Assembly: GCA_031289145.1 (NCBI GenBank)
Contig: JAITQA010000139.1
Span: 1 to 64,000, forward strand
Source of the DNA: Dysgonamonadaceae bacterium
GTDB taxonomy: Bacteria; Bacteroidota; Bacteroidia; Bacteroidales; Azobacteroidaceae
Length of the DNA: 64,000 nucleotides
Reading direction: 5' to 3'
Under the pieces are notes generated by a model. It searched no databases. It worked only from the letters and a program-made list of their open reading frames with translations, and had not been told where the DNA came from. Both the position numbers and the translations under genes were made by a program. Positions 33,803 to 41,792 of this stretch are shown piece after piece (positions within the stretch are counted from its first letter, which is position 1; each line of letters begins with the position of its first letter).

Positions 33803-35155
33803 ATGAACATCCCGACAATAGAGGTAGGTATTTTATCCTCAACATCCGTTCATTTCAAGCTAAACGGTAGATTCCGTTGTACTACAAGCGGAGAAATTGT
33901 CACCGGAGAAGGTCTTGCAAGCCTGGCCGGAGATGCTTCCTTTGTTCTCCATACCGGAGACAAACGGCAGACAGTCGACGATTTTGTCATGATCGAACCG
34001 CTGAACGAAGACGACTCGCATTTTGAGTTATCGCATGTAATTATCGGTGTACAGTTTCACTGGGAACGGGAAGAAACACAACGTTTTAAAGGAAAATTGA
34101 AAATATATGTCGAAAACGGAATGCTTACGGCCGTCAACATTCTTTCCCTGGAAGATTATTTGTTGAGCGTGATTTCTTCGGAAATGAGCGCCATGTCTTC
34201 TTTGGAGTTGTTGAAAGCTCATTCCGTCATTTCCCGCAGCTGGCTTTTGGCGCAAATCGAAAAGGGCAGGCAGTTGAAGGACGGGAGTTACAAAACATTG
34301 ATACGCAATGAAGAAGGATATATCCGCTGGTACGACCGGGAAGACCATTCTCGCTTCGATGTTTGCGCCGACGACCATTGCCAGCGTTATCAGGGAATTA
34401 CAAAAGTATCATCGAAACAGGTTTACGAGGCCTTGAAAGCTACTGTCGGCGAAACGCTACTGTACAAAGGCGCTGTTTGTGACGCACGTTTTTACAAATG
34501 TTGCGGCGGCATTACCGAAAAATTCGAGAACGTCTGGGAACCGGTCAACCATCCGTATCTGACAAAAGTTACGGACAACCCGGTTGTCCCGGAAGGCTTT
34601 GATACGGATTTGACGAAAGAGGAAAACGCGCGAAAATGGATACTTTCCAATCCGTCGGCTTTTTGCAACACTCACGACAAGACAGTGTTGTCGCAGGTAT
34701 TGAACGACTATGACCAGGAAACACAGGATTTTTACCGTTGGGAAGTAAGACTTGCACAAGCGGAAATTAAGGATTTACTTTCCCGTAAAGTGGGAATAGA
34801 TGTGGGAGATGTACTTGATTTGATTCCCGTAGAACGGGGTGTATCCGGTCGTTTGATTCGCCTGAAAATCGTGGGCAGCGAGCAGACGATTGTTATTGGA
34901 AAAGAATTGGAAATTCGCAAAGCCTTGTCGGAATCGCATCTATACAGCTCTGCTTTTGTGACGGAAAAAGTGTTTACATCCGGTCAGGCTGCGTCGTCTT
35001 CAATTCCTGCATCTTTTGTTTTACGGGGCGCCGGATGGGGTCATGGCGTCGGACTTTGCCAGATTGGCGCCGCCATTATGGGCGACAGCGGCTATTCATA
35101 TCAGGATATTCTGATGCATTATTTCCCCGGCGCAGAATTAAAAAAAATATATTGA
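33803..35155 (+). CDS. SpoIID/LytB-domain protein
   Basis: The protein has 450 aa. The SpoIID domain begins at about 105 with LSLEDYLLSVISSEMSAMSSLELLKAHSVISRSWLLAQI; in SpoIID the glutamate in SEM is catalytic (lytic transglycosylase on denuded glycan). RFYKCCGGITEKFENVWE and RGAGWGHGVGLCQIGAAIMG are the later family motifs. No signal peptide is seen, so it is either cytoplasmic (as in Bacteroidales amino-sugar clusters) or exported otherwise. It is followed by genes for a flavoprotein, an acetyltransferase and a sugar kinase. Confidence 0.85.
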   Translation: MNIPTIEVGILSSTSVHFKLNGRFRCTTSGEIVTGEGLASLAGDASFVLHTGDKRQTVDDFVMIEPLNEDDSHFELSHVIIGVQFHWEREETQRFKGKLKIYVENGMLTAVNILSLEDYLLSVISSEMSAMSSLELLKAHSVISRSWLLAQIEKGRQLKDGSYKTLIRNEEGYIRWYDREDHSRFDVCADDHCQRYQGITKVSSKQVYEALKATVGETLLYKGAVCDARFYKCCGGITEKFENVWEPVNHPYLTKVTDNPVVPEGFDTDLTKEENARKWILSNPSAFCNTHDKTVLSQVLNDYDQETQDFYRWEVRLAQAEIKDLLSRKVGIDVGDVLDLIPVERGVSGRLIRLKIVGSEQTIVIGKELEIRKALSESHLYSSAFVTEKVFTSGQAASSSIPASFVLRGAGWGHGVGLCQIGAAIMGDSGYSYQDILMHYFPGAELKKIY

Positions 35156-35236
35156 AGAGAAATGAAAACGATTCTTCATGAAAACCCCACTCTCCCCTCC
35201 CTTTGTGTAGACAGGACGGGGGAGAAGTCTTACCGC

Positions 35237-38089
35237 ATGAAATACAAGGTATTTTTGAAAGAAATAGCGGAATTTATTCCCCGCGAACGGATTTACACCG
35301 ATGAATTGCGTCGCCTGGCTTGGGGAACAGATGCCGGATTTTATCGTTTGATTCCGCAAATAGTCGTCCGTTCGATGAATGAGCAGGAAATTTCCCGGTT
35401 ATTGGCTATTGCCGACCGTTTGCAGACGCCGGTTACTTTCCGTGCTGCAGGCACCAGTCTATCGGGTCAGGCCATCAGCGATTCCATACTGATTGTTGCC
35501 GGAAAACATTGGGAAGACTATGCGATTGCGCCCGATGCAAGCACGATTCGCATGCAGCCGGGCATTACCGGCGAACGGGTTGGCGAATTGCTGAAGCCCT
35601 ACGGACGCAGATTTGCACCGGACCCCGCTTCCATAAAAAGTGCGATGGTGGGTGGTATTGTAATCAACAATTCCTCCGGAATGAACTGCGGCACTCATGC
35701 CAACAGCGACCGAATGTTGTTGTCGGTGCGTATGGTATTTGCCGATGGCGTCGTTTTGGATACCGGAGATGCAGAAAGCCGTTCGCAGTTTGCCCGGAAC
35801 AAACCGGACTTTATCCGCGAAATAGAAAAAATCCGCGACCGGGTACGCGCCGATAAACCCCTGGCGGAACGTATTCGGCATAAATATTCCATAAAAAACG
35901 TTACCGGACTCAATATCCTGCCGTTTATCCTGTATGACGACCCGTTCGATATTATAACACATCTCTTGGTCGGTTCCGAAGGTACGCTGGCTTTCCTCTC
36001 GGAAATAACGATGAAAACCGAATACGACTATCCTTTCAAAGCGAGCGCCATGTTGTACTTCTCCGATATCAGGGAAGCATGCCGGGCGGTGGTGGCGATG
36101 AAGAAACTCACAAACAAACAGGGAGAGCCGATTGTCAAAAGTGCGGAATTATTAGACAAAAAGTCCTTGAAATCCGTTGAAGACCTTACCGGTGAGGGAT
36201 TAACAGCTGTGCTCACCGAAACCAAAGCGACTACAAAACAGGAATTAGACGAATACATTGCACAAATCGAAGAAGCGCTTCAGGCTTTTTCCACTCCCAT
36301 ACCGGTATATTTTACCGATAAAGAAAGCGAATATTCCCGCTATTGGCTTATCCGTTCCGGTATTTTCCCATCGGTGGGAGGTACCCGTCCTCCCGGAACG
36401 ACGACCTTGATTGAAGACGTGGCTTTCCACGTCGAAAATTTGCCGGAGGCAACGGCCGAATTACAGCATTTGATGGAGAAACACGGTTACGACGATGCTT
36501 GTATTTACGGTCATGCCCTGGAAGGCAATTATCATTTTATCATCAATCAGTCTTTTGATACGCAAACAGAAGTAAAACGTTACGAAGCCTTGGTGGACGA
36601 CGTGATTAAGCTGGTTGTGGACAAATACGACGGCTCGCTGAAAGCGGAACACGGTACCGGACGCAACATGGCGCCTTTTGTCAGGTATGAATGGGGTGAT
36701 GCGGCTTTCGAGGTAATGCGGACGGTCAAACAACTTTTTGACCCCCATGGATTGCTCAATCCCGGCGTTATTTTCAATGACGACCCGAAATGCCATATCC
36801 GGAATTTCAAACCACTGCCGCTGACAAATCCGAAGGTGGATAAATGCATCGAATGTGGATATTGTGAAATCAATTGCCTGACTTGCGGATTTACGCTTTC
36901 GTCGCGGCAACGCATTGTTTTACAACGGGAAATTACCCGTTTGAAATTTTCCGGACAAGATTCGAAACGCCTGCGTACCTTGCAGAAACAATACCGTTAC
37001 CCAGGTAATCAAACCTGTGCCGGCGACGGACTGTGTGCCATGTCTTGCCCGATGGGTATCAATACGGGCGATTTGACGCACGATATCCGCCAGGCGGAAA
37101 TGCCCGAAGGTAGCATGGGATATGCAGTAGGGAAGTGGACGGCCGAACACCTGTCGACCGTCAAAAGTTTTTTGCGCCTGGCGCTTTCTGCGGTTAATGC
37201 CGCCCACACTATCTTGGGAACGCGAGTGATGACTTTTCTTGCCGGAGCGCTGCATCGTTGCTTGCATCTTCCGTTGTGGACACCGGCTATGCCGAAAAGT
37301 TATAAAGTCAACTCACAGGTTCAATTATCAAATTCCAATCGGCCGATATCAAACCCTGTTTCTCCATTGAAAGTCGTTTATTTCCCTTCCTGTATCAACC
37401 AAACGATGGGTTTGGCAAAAAATTCTCCGGAAAAATGGCCGCTTGTTGATAAAATGGTATCTTTGTTGCAGAAATCCGGCTATGAGGTGATTTTCCCGGA
37501 AGGGATGGATAACTTGTGTTGCGGAACAATATGGGAGAGTAAAGGCATGCCTGATATCGCCGACCGGAAAGCGGCGGAATTGGAAGCCGCTTTGTATAAA
37601 GCCGGTGAACAGGGCAAATATCCCGTGCTGTGCGACCAAAGTCCCTGTTTGTACAGAATGCGTCACACCATCCGGAAAATGAAATTATATGAACCCGTGG
37701 AATTCATTATGACTTTTCTGCTCGACAAACTGGAATTTGTGCAGACGGATACGCCGGTAGCCGTACACGTTACTTGTTCCATGCGGAAAATGGGCTTGGC
37801 CGGACAGATTGTTGAACTGGCAAAGCGCTGTTCGTCGAATGTGCTGACGCCGGAGGAAGTCGGTTGTTGCGGATTTGCCGGCGACAAGGGATTTACACAT
37901 CCCGAAGTCAATGCTTATGCTTTGCGTAAATTGCATCCGCAAATAGAAAAAGCAGGTATCCGAACCGGTTATTCCAATAGCCGGACTTGTGAAACCGGCT
38001 TGACCACGAACGCAGGTATTCCTTATCAATCCATCATTTATTTGGTTGACCGGCATACAAAAAGTAGTAATCCATTAAAAAACACATAA
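35237..38089 (+). CDS. FAD/Fe-S D-lactate dehydrogenase-type oxidoreductase
   Basis: From the ATG at 35237 the protein has 950 aa. An FAD-binding domain of the PCMH type (VTFRAAGTSLSGQAISDSIL, about 55-75) and a linked-oxidase C-terminal domain (YGHALEGNYHFIINQ) are fused to two ferredoxin-type clusters (CIECGYCEINC; CAGDGLCAMSCPMG) and two CCG domains (NLCCGTIWES; VGCCGFAGDKGF). This layout is known from respiratory D-lactate or glycolate dehydrogenases. A longer frame starts at 35162, but its first 25 residues come from an inverted-repeat sequence (about 35190-35228), and GGGGGAG lies just before the chosen ATG. Confidence 0.85.
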   Translation: MKYKVFLKEIAEFIPRERIYTDELRRLAWGTDAGFYRLIPQIVVRSMNEQEISRLLAIADRLQTPVTFRAAGTSLSGQAISDSILIVAGKHWEDYAIAPDASTIRMQPGITGERVGELLKPYGRRFAPDPASIKSAMVGGIVINNSSGMNCGTHANSDRMLLSVRMVFADGVVLDTGDAESRSQFARNKPDFIREIEKIRDRVRADKPLAERIRHKYSIKNVTGLNILPFILYDDPFDIITHLLVGSEGTLAFLSEITMKTEYDYPFKASAMLYFSDIREACRAVVAMKKLTNKQGEPIVKSAELLDKKSLKSVEDLTGEGLTAVLTETKATTKQELDEYIAQIEEALQAFSTPIPVYFTDKESEYSRYWLIRSGIFPSVGGTRPPGTTTLIEDVAFHVENLPEATAELQHLMEKHGYDDACIYGHALEGNYHFIINQSFDTQTEVKRYEALVDDVIKLVVDKYDGSLKAEHGTGRNMAPFVRYEWGDAAFEVMRTVKQLFDPHGLLNPGVIFNDDPKCHIRNFKPLPLTNPKVDKCIECGYCEINCLTCGFTLSSRQRIVLQREITRLKFSGQDSKRLRTLQKQYRYPGNQTCAGDGLCAMSCPMGINTGDLTHDIRQAEMPEGSMGYAVGKWTAEHLSTVKSFLRLALSAVNAAHTILGTRVMTFLAGALHRCLHLPLWTPAMPKSYKVNSQVQLSNSNRPISNPVSPLKVVYFPSCINQTMGLAKNSPEKWPLVDKMVSLLQKSGYEVIFPEGMDNLCCGTIWESKGMPDIADRKAAELEAALYKAGEQGKYPVLCDQSPCLYRMRHTIRKMKLYEPVEFIMTFLLDKLEFVQTDTPVAVHVTCSMRKMGLAGQIVELAKRCSSNVLTPEEVGCCGFAGDKGFTHPEVNAYALRKLHPQIEKAGIRTGYSNSRTCETGLTTNAGIPYQSIIYLVDRHTKSSNPLKNT

Positions 38090-38095
38090 AAACGT

Positions 38096-39292
38096 ATGAA
38101 AACAGCCGCACAACGCCTGCTTGCCCTCGACATCTTGCGAGGAATTACCATTGCAGGGATGATTATGGTCAATAATCCGGGAAGTTGGGGGAGTATCTAT
38201 GCCCCGCTGAAACATGCAGCCTGGAACGGTTTGACGCCGACCGACCTCGTATTTCCCTTCTTTATGTTTATCATGGGTATTTCCACCTACATATCCCTAC
38301 GGAAATACCATTTTGAATTTAGCCGCCCGGCGGCCTGGAAAATAATTAAACGCACGATGGTAATCTTTGCCATTGGTTTGGGTATTGCCTGGTTTTCATT
38401 ATTTTGCCGTACCTGGAATACACTTTCGGGCGAAGACGTTTCGTTCTGGTCGCGTTTGGGACAGTCGGCCTGGACATTCGACCGTATCCGTATTCTGGGC
38501 GTGATGCAGCGCCTGGCGCTCTGCTATTGCGCTACGGCCTTGATTGCTTTAACCGTGAAACATAAACGTATCCCTTACCTGATTGCCGTTTTGCTGGTGG
38601 GCTACTGGTTTGTTTTATTGTTCGGAAACGGGTTTGAATACAATGAAACCAACCTGCTTTCCTTTGTCGACCGCACTGTTTTGGGCCTCAAGCATGTCTA
38701 CAAGGATAATGGCATCGAACCCGAAGGTTTGTTGAGTACGATTCCGGCCATTGCCCATGTTTTGATTGGCTTTTGTTGCGGGAAACTGCTCTTGGAGGTA
38801 CAGGATATTCGCGAAAAAATGCTGCGTTTGTTTCTGATAGGAACGGTTTTATCATTCTCCGGATTTTTATTAAGTTACGGATGTCCAATCAATAAAAAAA
38901 TCTGGTCGCCGACTTTTGTGCTGGCTACATGTGGCTTGGCTTCCGCCTTTTTGGCGCTTTTAATCCGGTTCATTGATGTGAAACCTTCCGAATCTTCCGG
39001 AATATGGAGATTTAAAGCTCCCCTTAGGGGATTAAGGGTCTTCTTCGAATCCTTTGGCATCAATCCGCTCTTCATGTATGTTGCGGGCGCTGTATTCAGT
39101 ATCTTGCTGGGTAATATCCGTTTCCATTATGGCGAGGGGATGATGAGTTTGCACGCTTATGCCTATAATGAAGTGTTGCGACCCTTGTTGGGTGAATATT
39201 TGGGTTCGTTGGCGTTTGCCGTTTTGTTCGTTTCGCTGGTTTGGGCCTTGGGTTACGTATTGTATAAAAAGAAAATATATATAAAAATATGA
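38096..39292 (+). CDS. NagX-like/heparan-alpha-glucosaminide N-acetyltransferase-type membrane protein
   Basis: This 398-aa protein has about ten membrane helices. LLALDILRGITIAGMIMVNN at the start and TPTDLVFPFFMFIMGISTYISL are the signature of the HGSNAT/NagX (DUF5009/DUF1624) family. Human HGSNAT acetylates terminal glucosamine; the bacterial proteins are linked with GlcNAc use and may transport or acetylate amino sugars. Around 39012-39036 the coding sequence contains a palindrome (TCCCCTTAGGGGA) giving APLRGLRVF, which looks like a repeat insertion kept in frame. It overlaps the kinase gene by 4 nt. Confidence 0.82.
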   Translation: MKTAAQRLLALDILRGITIAGMIMVNNPGSWGSIYAPLKHAAWNGLTPTDLVFPFFMFIMGISTYISLRKYHFEFSRPAAWKIIKRTMVIFAIGLGIAWFSLFCRTWNTLSGEDVSFWSRLGQSAWTFDRIRILGVMQRLALCYCATALIALTVKHKRIPYLIAVLLVGYWFVLLFGNGFEYNETNLLSFVDRTVLGLKHVYKDNGIEPEGLLSTIPAIAHVLIGFCCGKLLLEVQDIREKMLRLFLIGTVLSFSGFLLSYGCPINKKIWSPTFVLATCGLASAFLALLIRFIDVKPSESSGIWRFKAPLRGLRVFFESFGINPLFMYVAGAVFSILLGNIRFHYGEGMMSLHAYAYNEVLRPLLGEYLGSLAFAVLFVSLVWALGYVLYKKKIYIKI

Positions 39293-40119
39293 TTTTAATA
39301 GCAGATAGTGGTTCTACAAAAACCGATTGGTGTGTTGCCGAGCAAGGAAAACAGGTGCAACGGATTATCACCAAAGGTATCAATCCGTTTTTTCAGTCGG
39401 AAGAAGAGATTAGCGAGGAAATCCGCTCGGCCTTATTGCCGGAGTTAAAGACGTCCGTATTCGATGCGCTTTATTTTTATGGCGCCGGCTGTTTACCCGA
39501 AAAAATTCCGATGATGTGTCAGGCGCTTGGTAAGTACATAGATGTAAAGCAAATAGAAGTTAATTCGGATATGCTGGCTGCGGCACACGGCTTGAGCGGG
39601 AAAAATCCGGGAATCGTCTGTATCCTGGGCACCGGTTCCAATTCCTGTTACTACGACGGAGAAAAGATTGCCAATAATGTTTCTCCATTGGGATTTATAT
39701 TGGGTGATGAAGGAGGCGGAGCGGTACTCGGTAAATTATTGGTCGGTGATATTTTGAAGAACCAATTATCGGCGGAATTGAAAGAAAAATTCCTGCAACA
39801 GTTTGATTTGACGCCGGGTATAATTATTGAGCGAGTATACCGGCAACCTTTTCCCAACCGTTTTTTGGCGACTCTTTCGCCTTTCCTGGCGCAAAATTTG
39901 CAAGAGCCGGCGATACGCGCCTTGGTATTGAATGCTTTCCAATCTTTCCTGAACCGGAATGTGAAACAATACGATTACAAAACAAATCCGGTACATTTTG
40001 CCGGGTCTGTCGCTTATTATTACCGGGAAATTTTGGAAGAGGCGATTCATACGTGTGGCATGCAGCTGGGGACGATTACGCAAAGTCCTATGGAGGGCTT
40101 GGTGGAATATCATCACTGA
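39289..40119 (+). CDS. BadF/BadG-type N-acetylhexosamine kinase
   Basis: This 276-aa ASKHA-fold kinase has the phosphate 1 motif ILIADSGSTKTDW at the N-terminus, ILGTGSNSC as phosphate 2 and FAGSVAYYYREIL near the adenosine site. Size and motifs match N-acetylglucosamine kinases and the MurNAc kinase MurK described in Tannerella. With SpoIID, the deacetylase and the NagX-like gene it suggests salvage of cell-wall amino sugars; the exact sugar is inferred. It is coupled to the preceding gene by 4-nt overlap. Confidence 0.82.
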   Translation: MILIADSGSTKTDWCVAEQGKQVQRIITKGINPFFQSEEEISEEIRSALLPELKTSVFDALYFYGAGCLPEKIPMMCQALGKYIDVKQIEVNSDMLAAAHGLSGKNPGIVCILGTGSNSCYYDGEKIANNVSPLGFILGDEGGGAVLGKLLVGDILKNQLSAELKEKFLQQFDLTPGIIIERVYRQPFPNRFLATLSPFLAQNLQEPAIRALVLNAFQSFLNRNVKQYDYKTNPVHFAGSVAYYYREILEEAIHTCGMQLGTITQSPMEGLVEYHH

Positions 40120-40135
40120 TTTTGGATGTCTCGTT

Positions 40136-40158
40136 CGACGGAGGCTTTGCCTCCGTCG
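40136..40158. terminator. GC-rich hairpin after the amino-sugar operon
   Basis: CGACGGAGGC (40136-40145) and GCCTCCGTCG (40149-40158) form a 10-bp stem with a TTT loop, 16 nt after the kinase stop. No T tract follows, so it could be a repeat unit used as an RNA end. The rest of the gap to 40361 has no gene. Confidence 0.6.
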
Positions 40159-40361
40159 TCGCTAAAAGCAAGTCTATGACTTGCATTACAACCGATTAGA
40201 CATTCTTTTTTCATCGCAAACTTCTCATTTCTATTTGTCTTGCTCTTCTATTGTATACCCTGTACTCATTTTATCTTTTTTCTTTGCCGTTTTTCATCAG
40301 CACATTAGCATTTTGTCACATCAGCACATTTATTTATGTGCGAATCTTCTAAAACTCATCC

Positions 40362-41492
40362 TCAATAATTTTCAAGTAGCCATACGCTTAAAAATTTATC
40401 ATAGATTTTATAAAATTCCTTTTCCTTGGTTATAAAATCTTTTTCCAAAAGCCCTTTCAAACCGGCTTGTACCGAGCTACCGGACGTCAATTTGTATTTT
40501 TTCACAAAGGCGCCCGAAGTAAGCGCTTGTGCATTACCTTCTTTGGCGATGGCTATCAACAGCTCTTTTTGCTTCTCCGGAAGACGAAAAAGAGTTTCCG
40601 AATAAGCATATCGGAACGAGTCAATGACGTTTCGAAGCGCCTCCTCTATCATTTCCTCCTTGCAAATACCATGCACAGGAGTCATTGTGTAAAGGATATG
40701 TACTGTTTTTTGGACATACCAGGTAATTCCCTCGAACCGATTGTAAATGATTTCTATGGTTTTTGCTGTAATTTTCTTATTATTCATTTCAAAATGATGC
40801 TTGGCAAATTTCGTGTATTCCTGTAAATCAATGCTTCCCAGATGCATCATGGATACGCTTTGATAAAAAGGACGCGCTGCGCTTAGAAATAGATTTCCTA
40901 CAATATGCTGTTGGCTTCCGGCAAAAATAAAATGGGCATTCGTGCATTGTTGAATGTATGTCCGCAAAATCGCTTCTACATTTTTTTCGGGATAAGCCGT
41001 GATTTGTTGGAATTCATCAATGGCTATCAAACAAGGCTTATCGGCAATGGCTAAATATTTAAATAGCTCATCCAATGTCGCTTCCGGAGATTGAATATCC
41101 CCTAATCCCAAGTGAAAAGAAGGATTTCCGGTCATATCGAAAGAAATACCTGCCTGTAAAGATTTGACCTTATCCCAAAATTGGTGGAAGACTTTCTTCC
41201 CATGAGGCTTTAGCGTTTCCAAAATCACCTTGCTCAACATAAAAATAAAGTCTCGCAGAGATTTACTTGCATAAATATCAACAAAAAAAGTATAGTAATC
41301 CGCTTTGATTGATTTCTTTTGAAAACAATGTTGGATTAATCCTGTTTTTCCCATTCTCCGAGTGGAAATAAGCGCCAGATTATTACCGTTTATGATTTCA
41401 TTTATCAGTTGTTCACTTTCTGCGTCCCGATTGCAGAAGTATTCAGGAGAAATATAACCTGCTGTGATAAAAGGATTTTTAATAATTTTCAT
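40362..41492 (-). CDS. AAA+ ATPase (archaeal-ATPase type) with winged-helix end
   Basis: This 376-aa protein has NPFITAGYISPEYFCNRDAE at the start, Walker A ISTRRMGKTGLI (about 41-52), Walker B PCLIAIDEFQQI (about 155) and sensor region FIFAGSQQHIV (about 190). The C-terminal 90 residues look like a winged helix (FVKKYKLTSGSSVQAGLKGLLEKDFI). Such ATPases are widespread in Bacteroidota and archaea, often in accessory DNA, and are of unknown role. The gene stands alone and its promoter lies in a tandem repeat that could be an operator. Confidence 0.8.
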   Translation of the reverse strand: MKIIKNPFITAGYISPEYFCNRDAESEQLINEIINGNNLALISTRRMGKTGLIQHCFQKKSIKADYYTFFVDIYASKSLRDFIFMLSKVILETLKPHGKKVFHQFWDKVKSLQAGISFDMTGNPSFHLGLGDIQSPEATLDELFKYLAIADKPCLIAIDEFQQITAYPEKNVEAILRTYIQQCTNAHFIFAGSQQHIVGNLFLSAARPFYQSVSMMHLGSIDLQEYTKFAKHHFEMNNKKITAKTIEIIYNRFEGITWYVQKTVHILYTMTPVHGICKEEMIEEALRNVIDSFRYAYSETLFRLPEKQKELLIAIAKEGNAQALTSGAFVKKYKLTSGSSVQAGLKGLLEKDFITKEKEFYKIYDKFLSVWLLENY

Positions 41493-41498
41493 TTAAAT

Positions 41499-41546
41499 AT
41501 TATTTTATAATAATGCAAAGATAATAATTATTTTATAATAATGCAA
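41499..41546 (-). repeat. Tandem 20-bp direct repeat (28-bp period) at the ATPase promoter
   Basis: ATTATTTTATAATAATGCAA occurs at 41499-41518 and again at 41527-41546. The minus-strand -7 element TATCTTTG (41516-41523) lies between the copies, only 24 nt before the ATG. The arrangement suits binding of a regulator to two helical faces, possibly the protein itself. Confidence 0.65.
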
Positions 41547-41637
41547 GGCTGTTCTCTTTCAGCCAGCGGCTAACGCATTAAAATTTACATGTAGTTGAAC
41601 CGTAATTCGCCGATAATCAACCGATATTTTTCAGGGG

Positions 41638-41658
41638 ATCCCGCGTCAGGCGCGGGAT
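41638..41658. repeat. GC-rich palindrome in an intergenic gap
   Basis: ATCCCGCG-tcagg-CGCGGGAT; a common intergenic repeat type. It lies between the divergent ATPase and serine hydrolase genes. Nothing else is seen in 41547-41726. Confidence 0.6.
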
Positions 41659-41726
41659 GACAGCTTTTTGAGACAGAAAAAATGATAAATACACAAACGA
41701 ATGATAAACATTGTCCAAAAAAGTTG

Positions 41727-41734
41727 TAACTTTG
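41727..41734 (+). promoter_or_regulatory. -7 element of the serine hydrolase operon
   Basis: TAACTTTG, 58 nt before the ATG at 41793. Confidence 0.5.
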
Positions 41735-41792
41735 TCAGTGAAATGAAAAATGAAAGTATTAAGTATTAAAATAAAGTCAATATAACAAGAAA

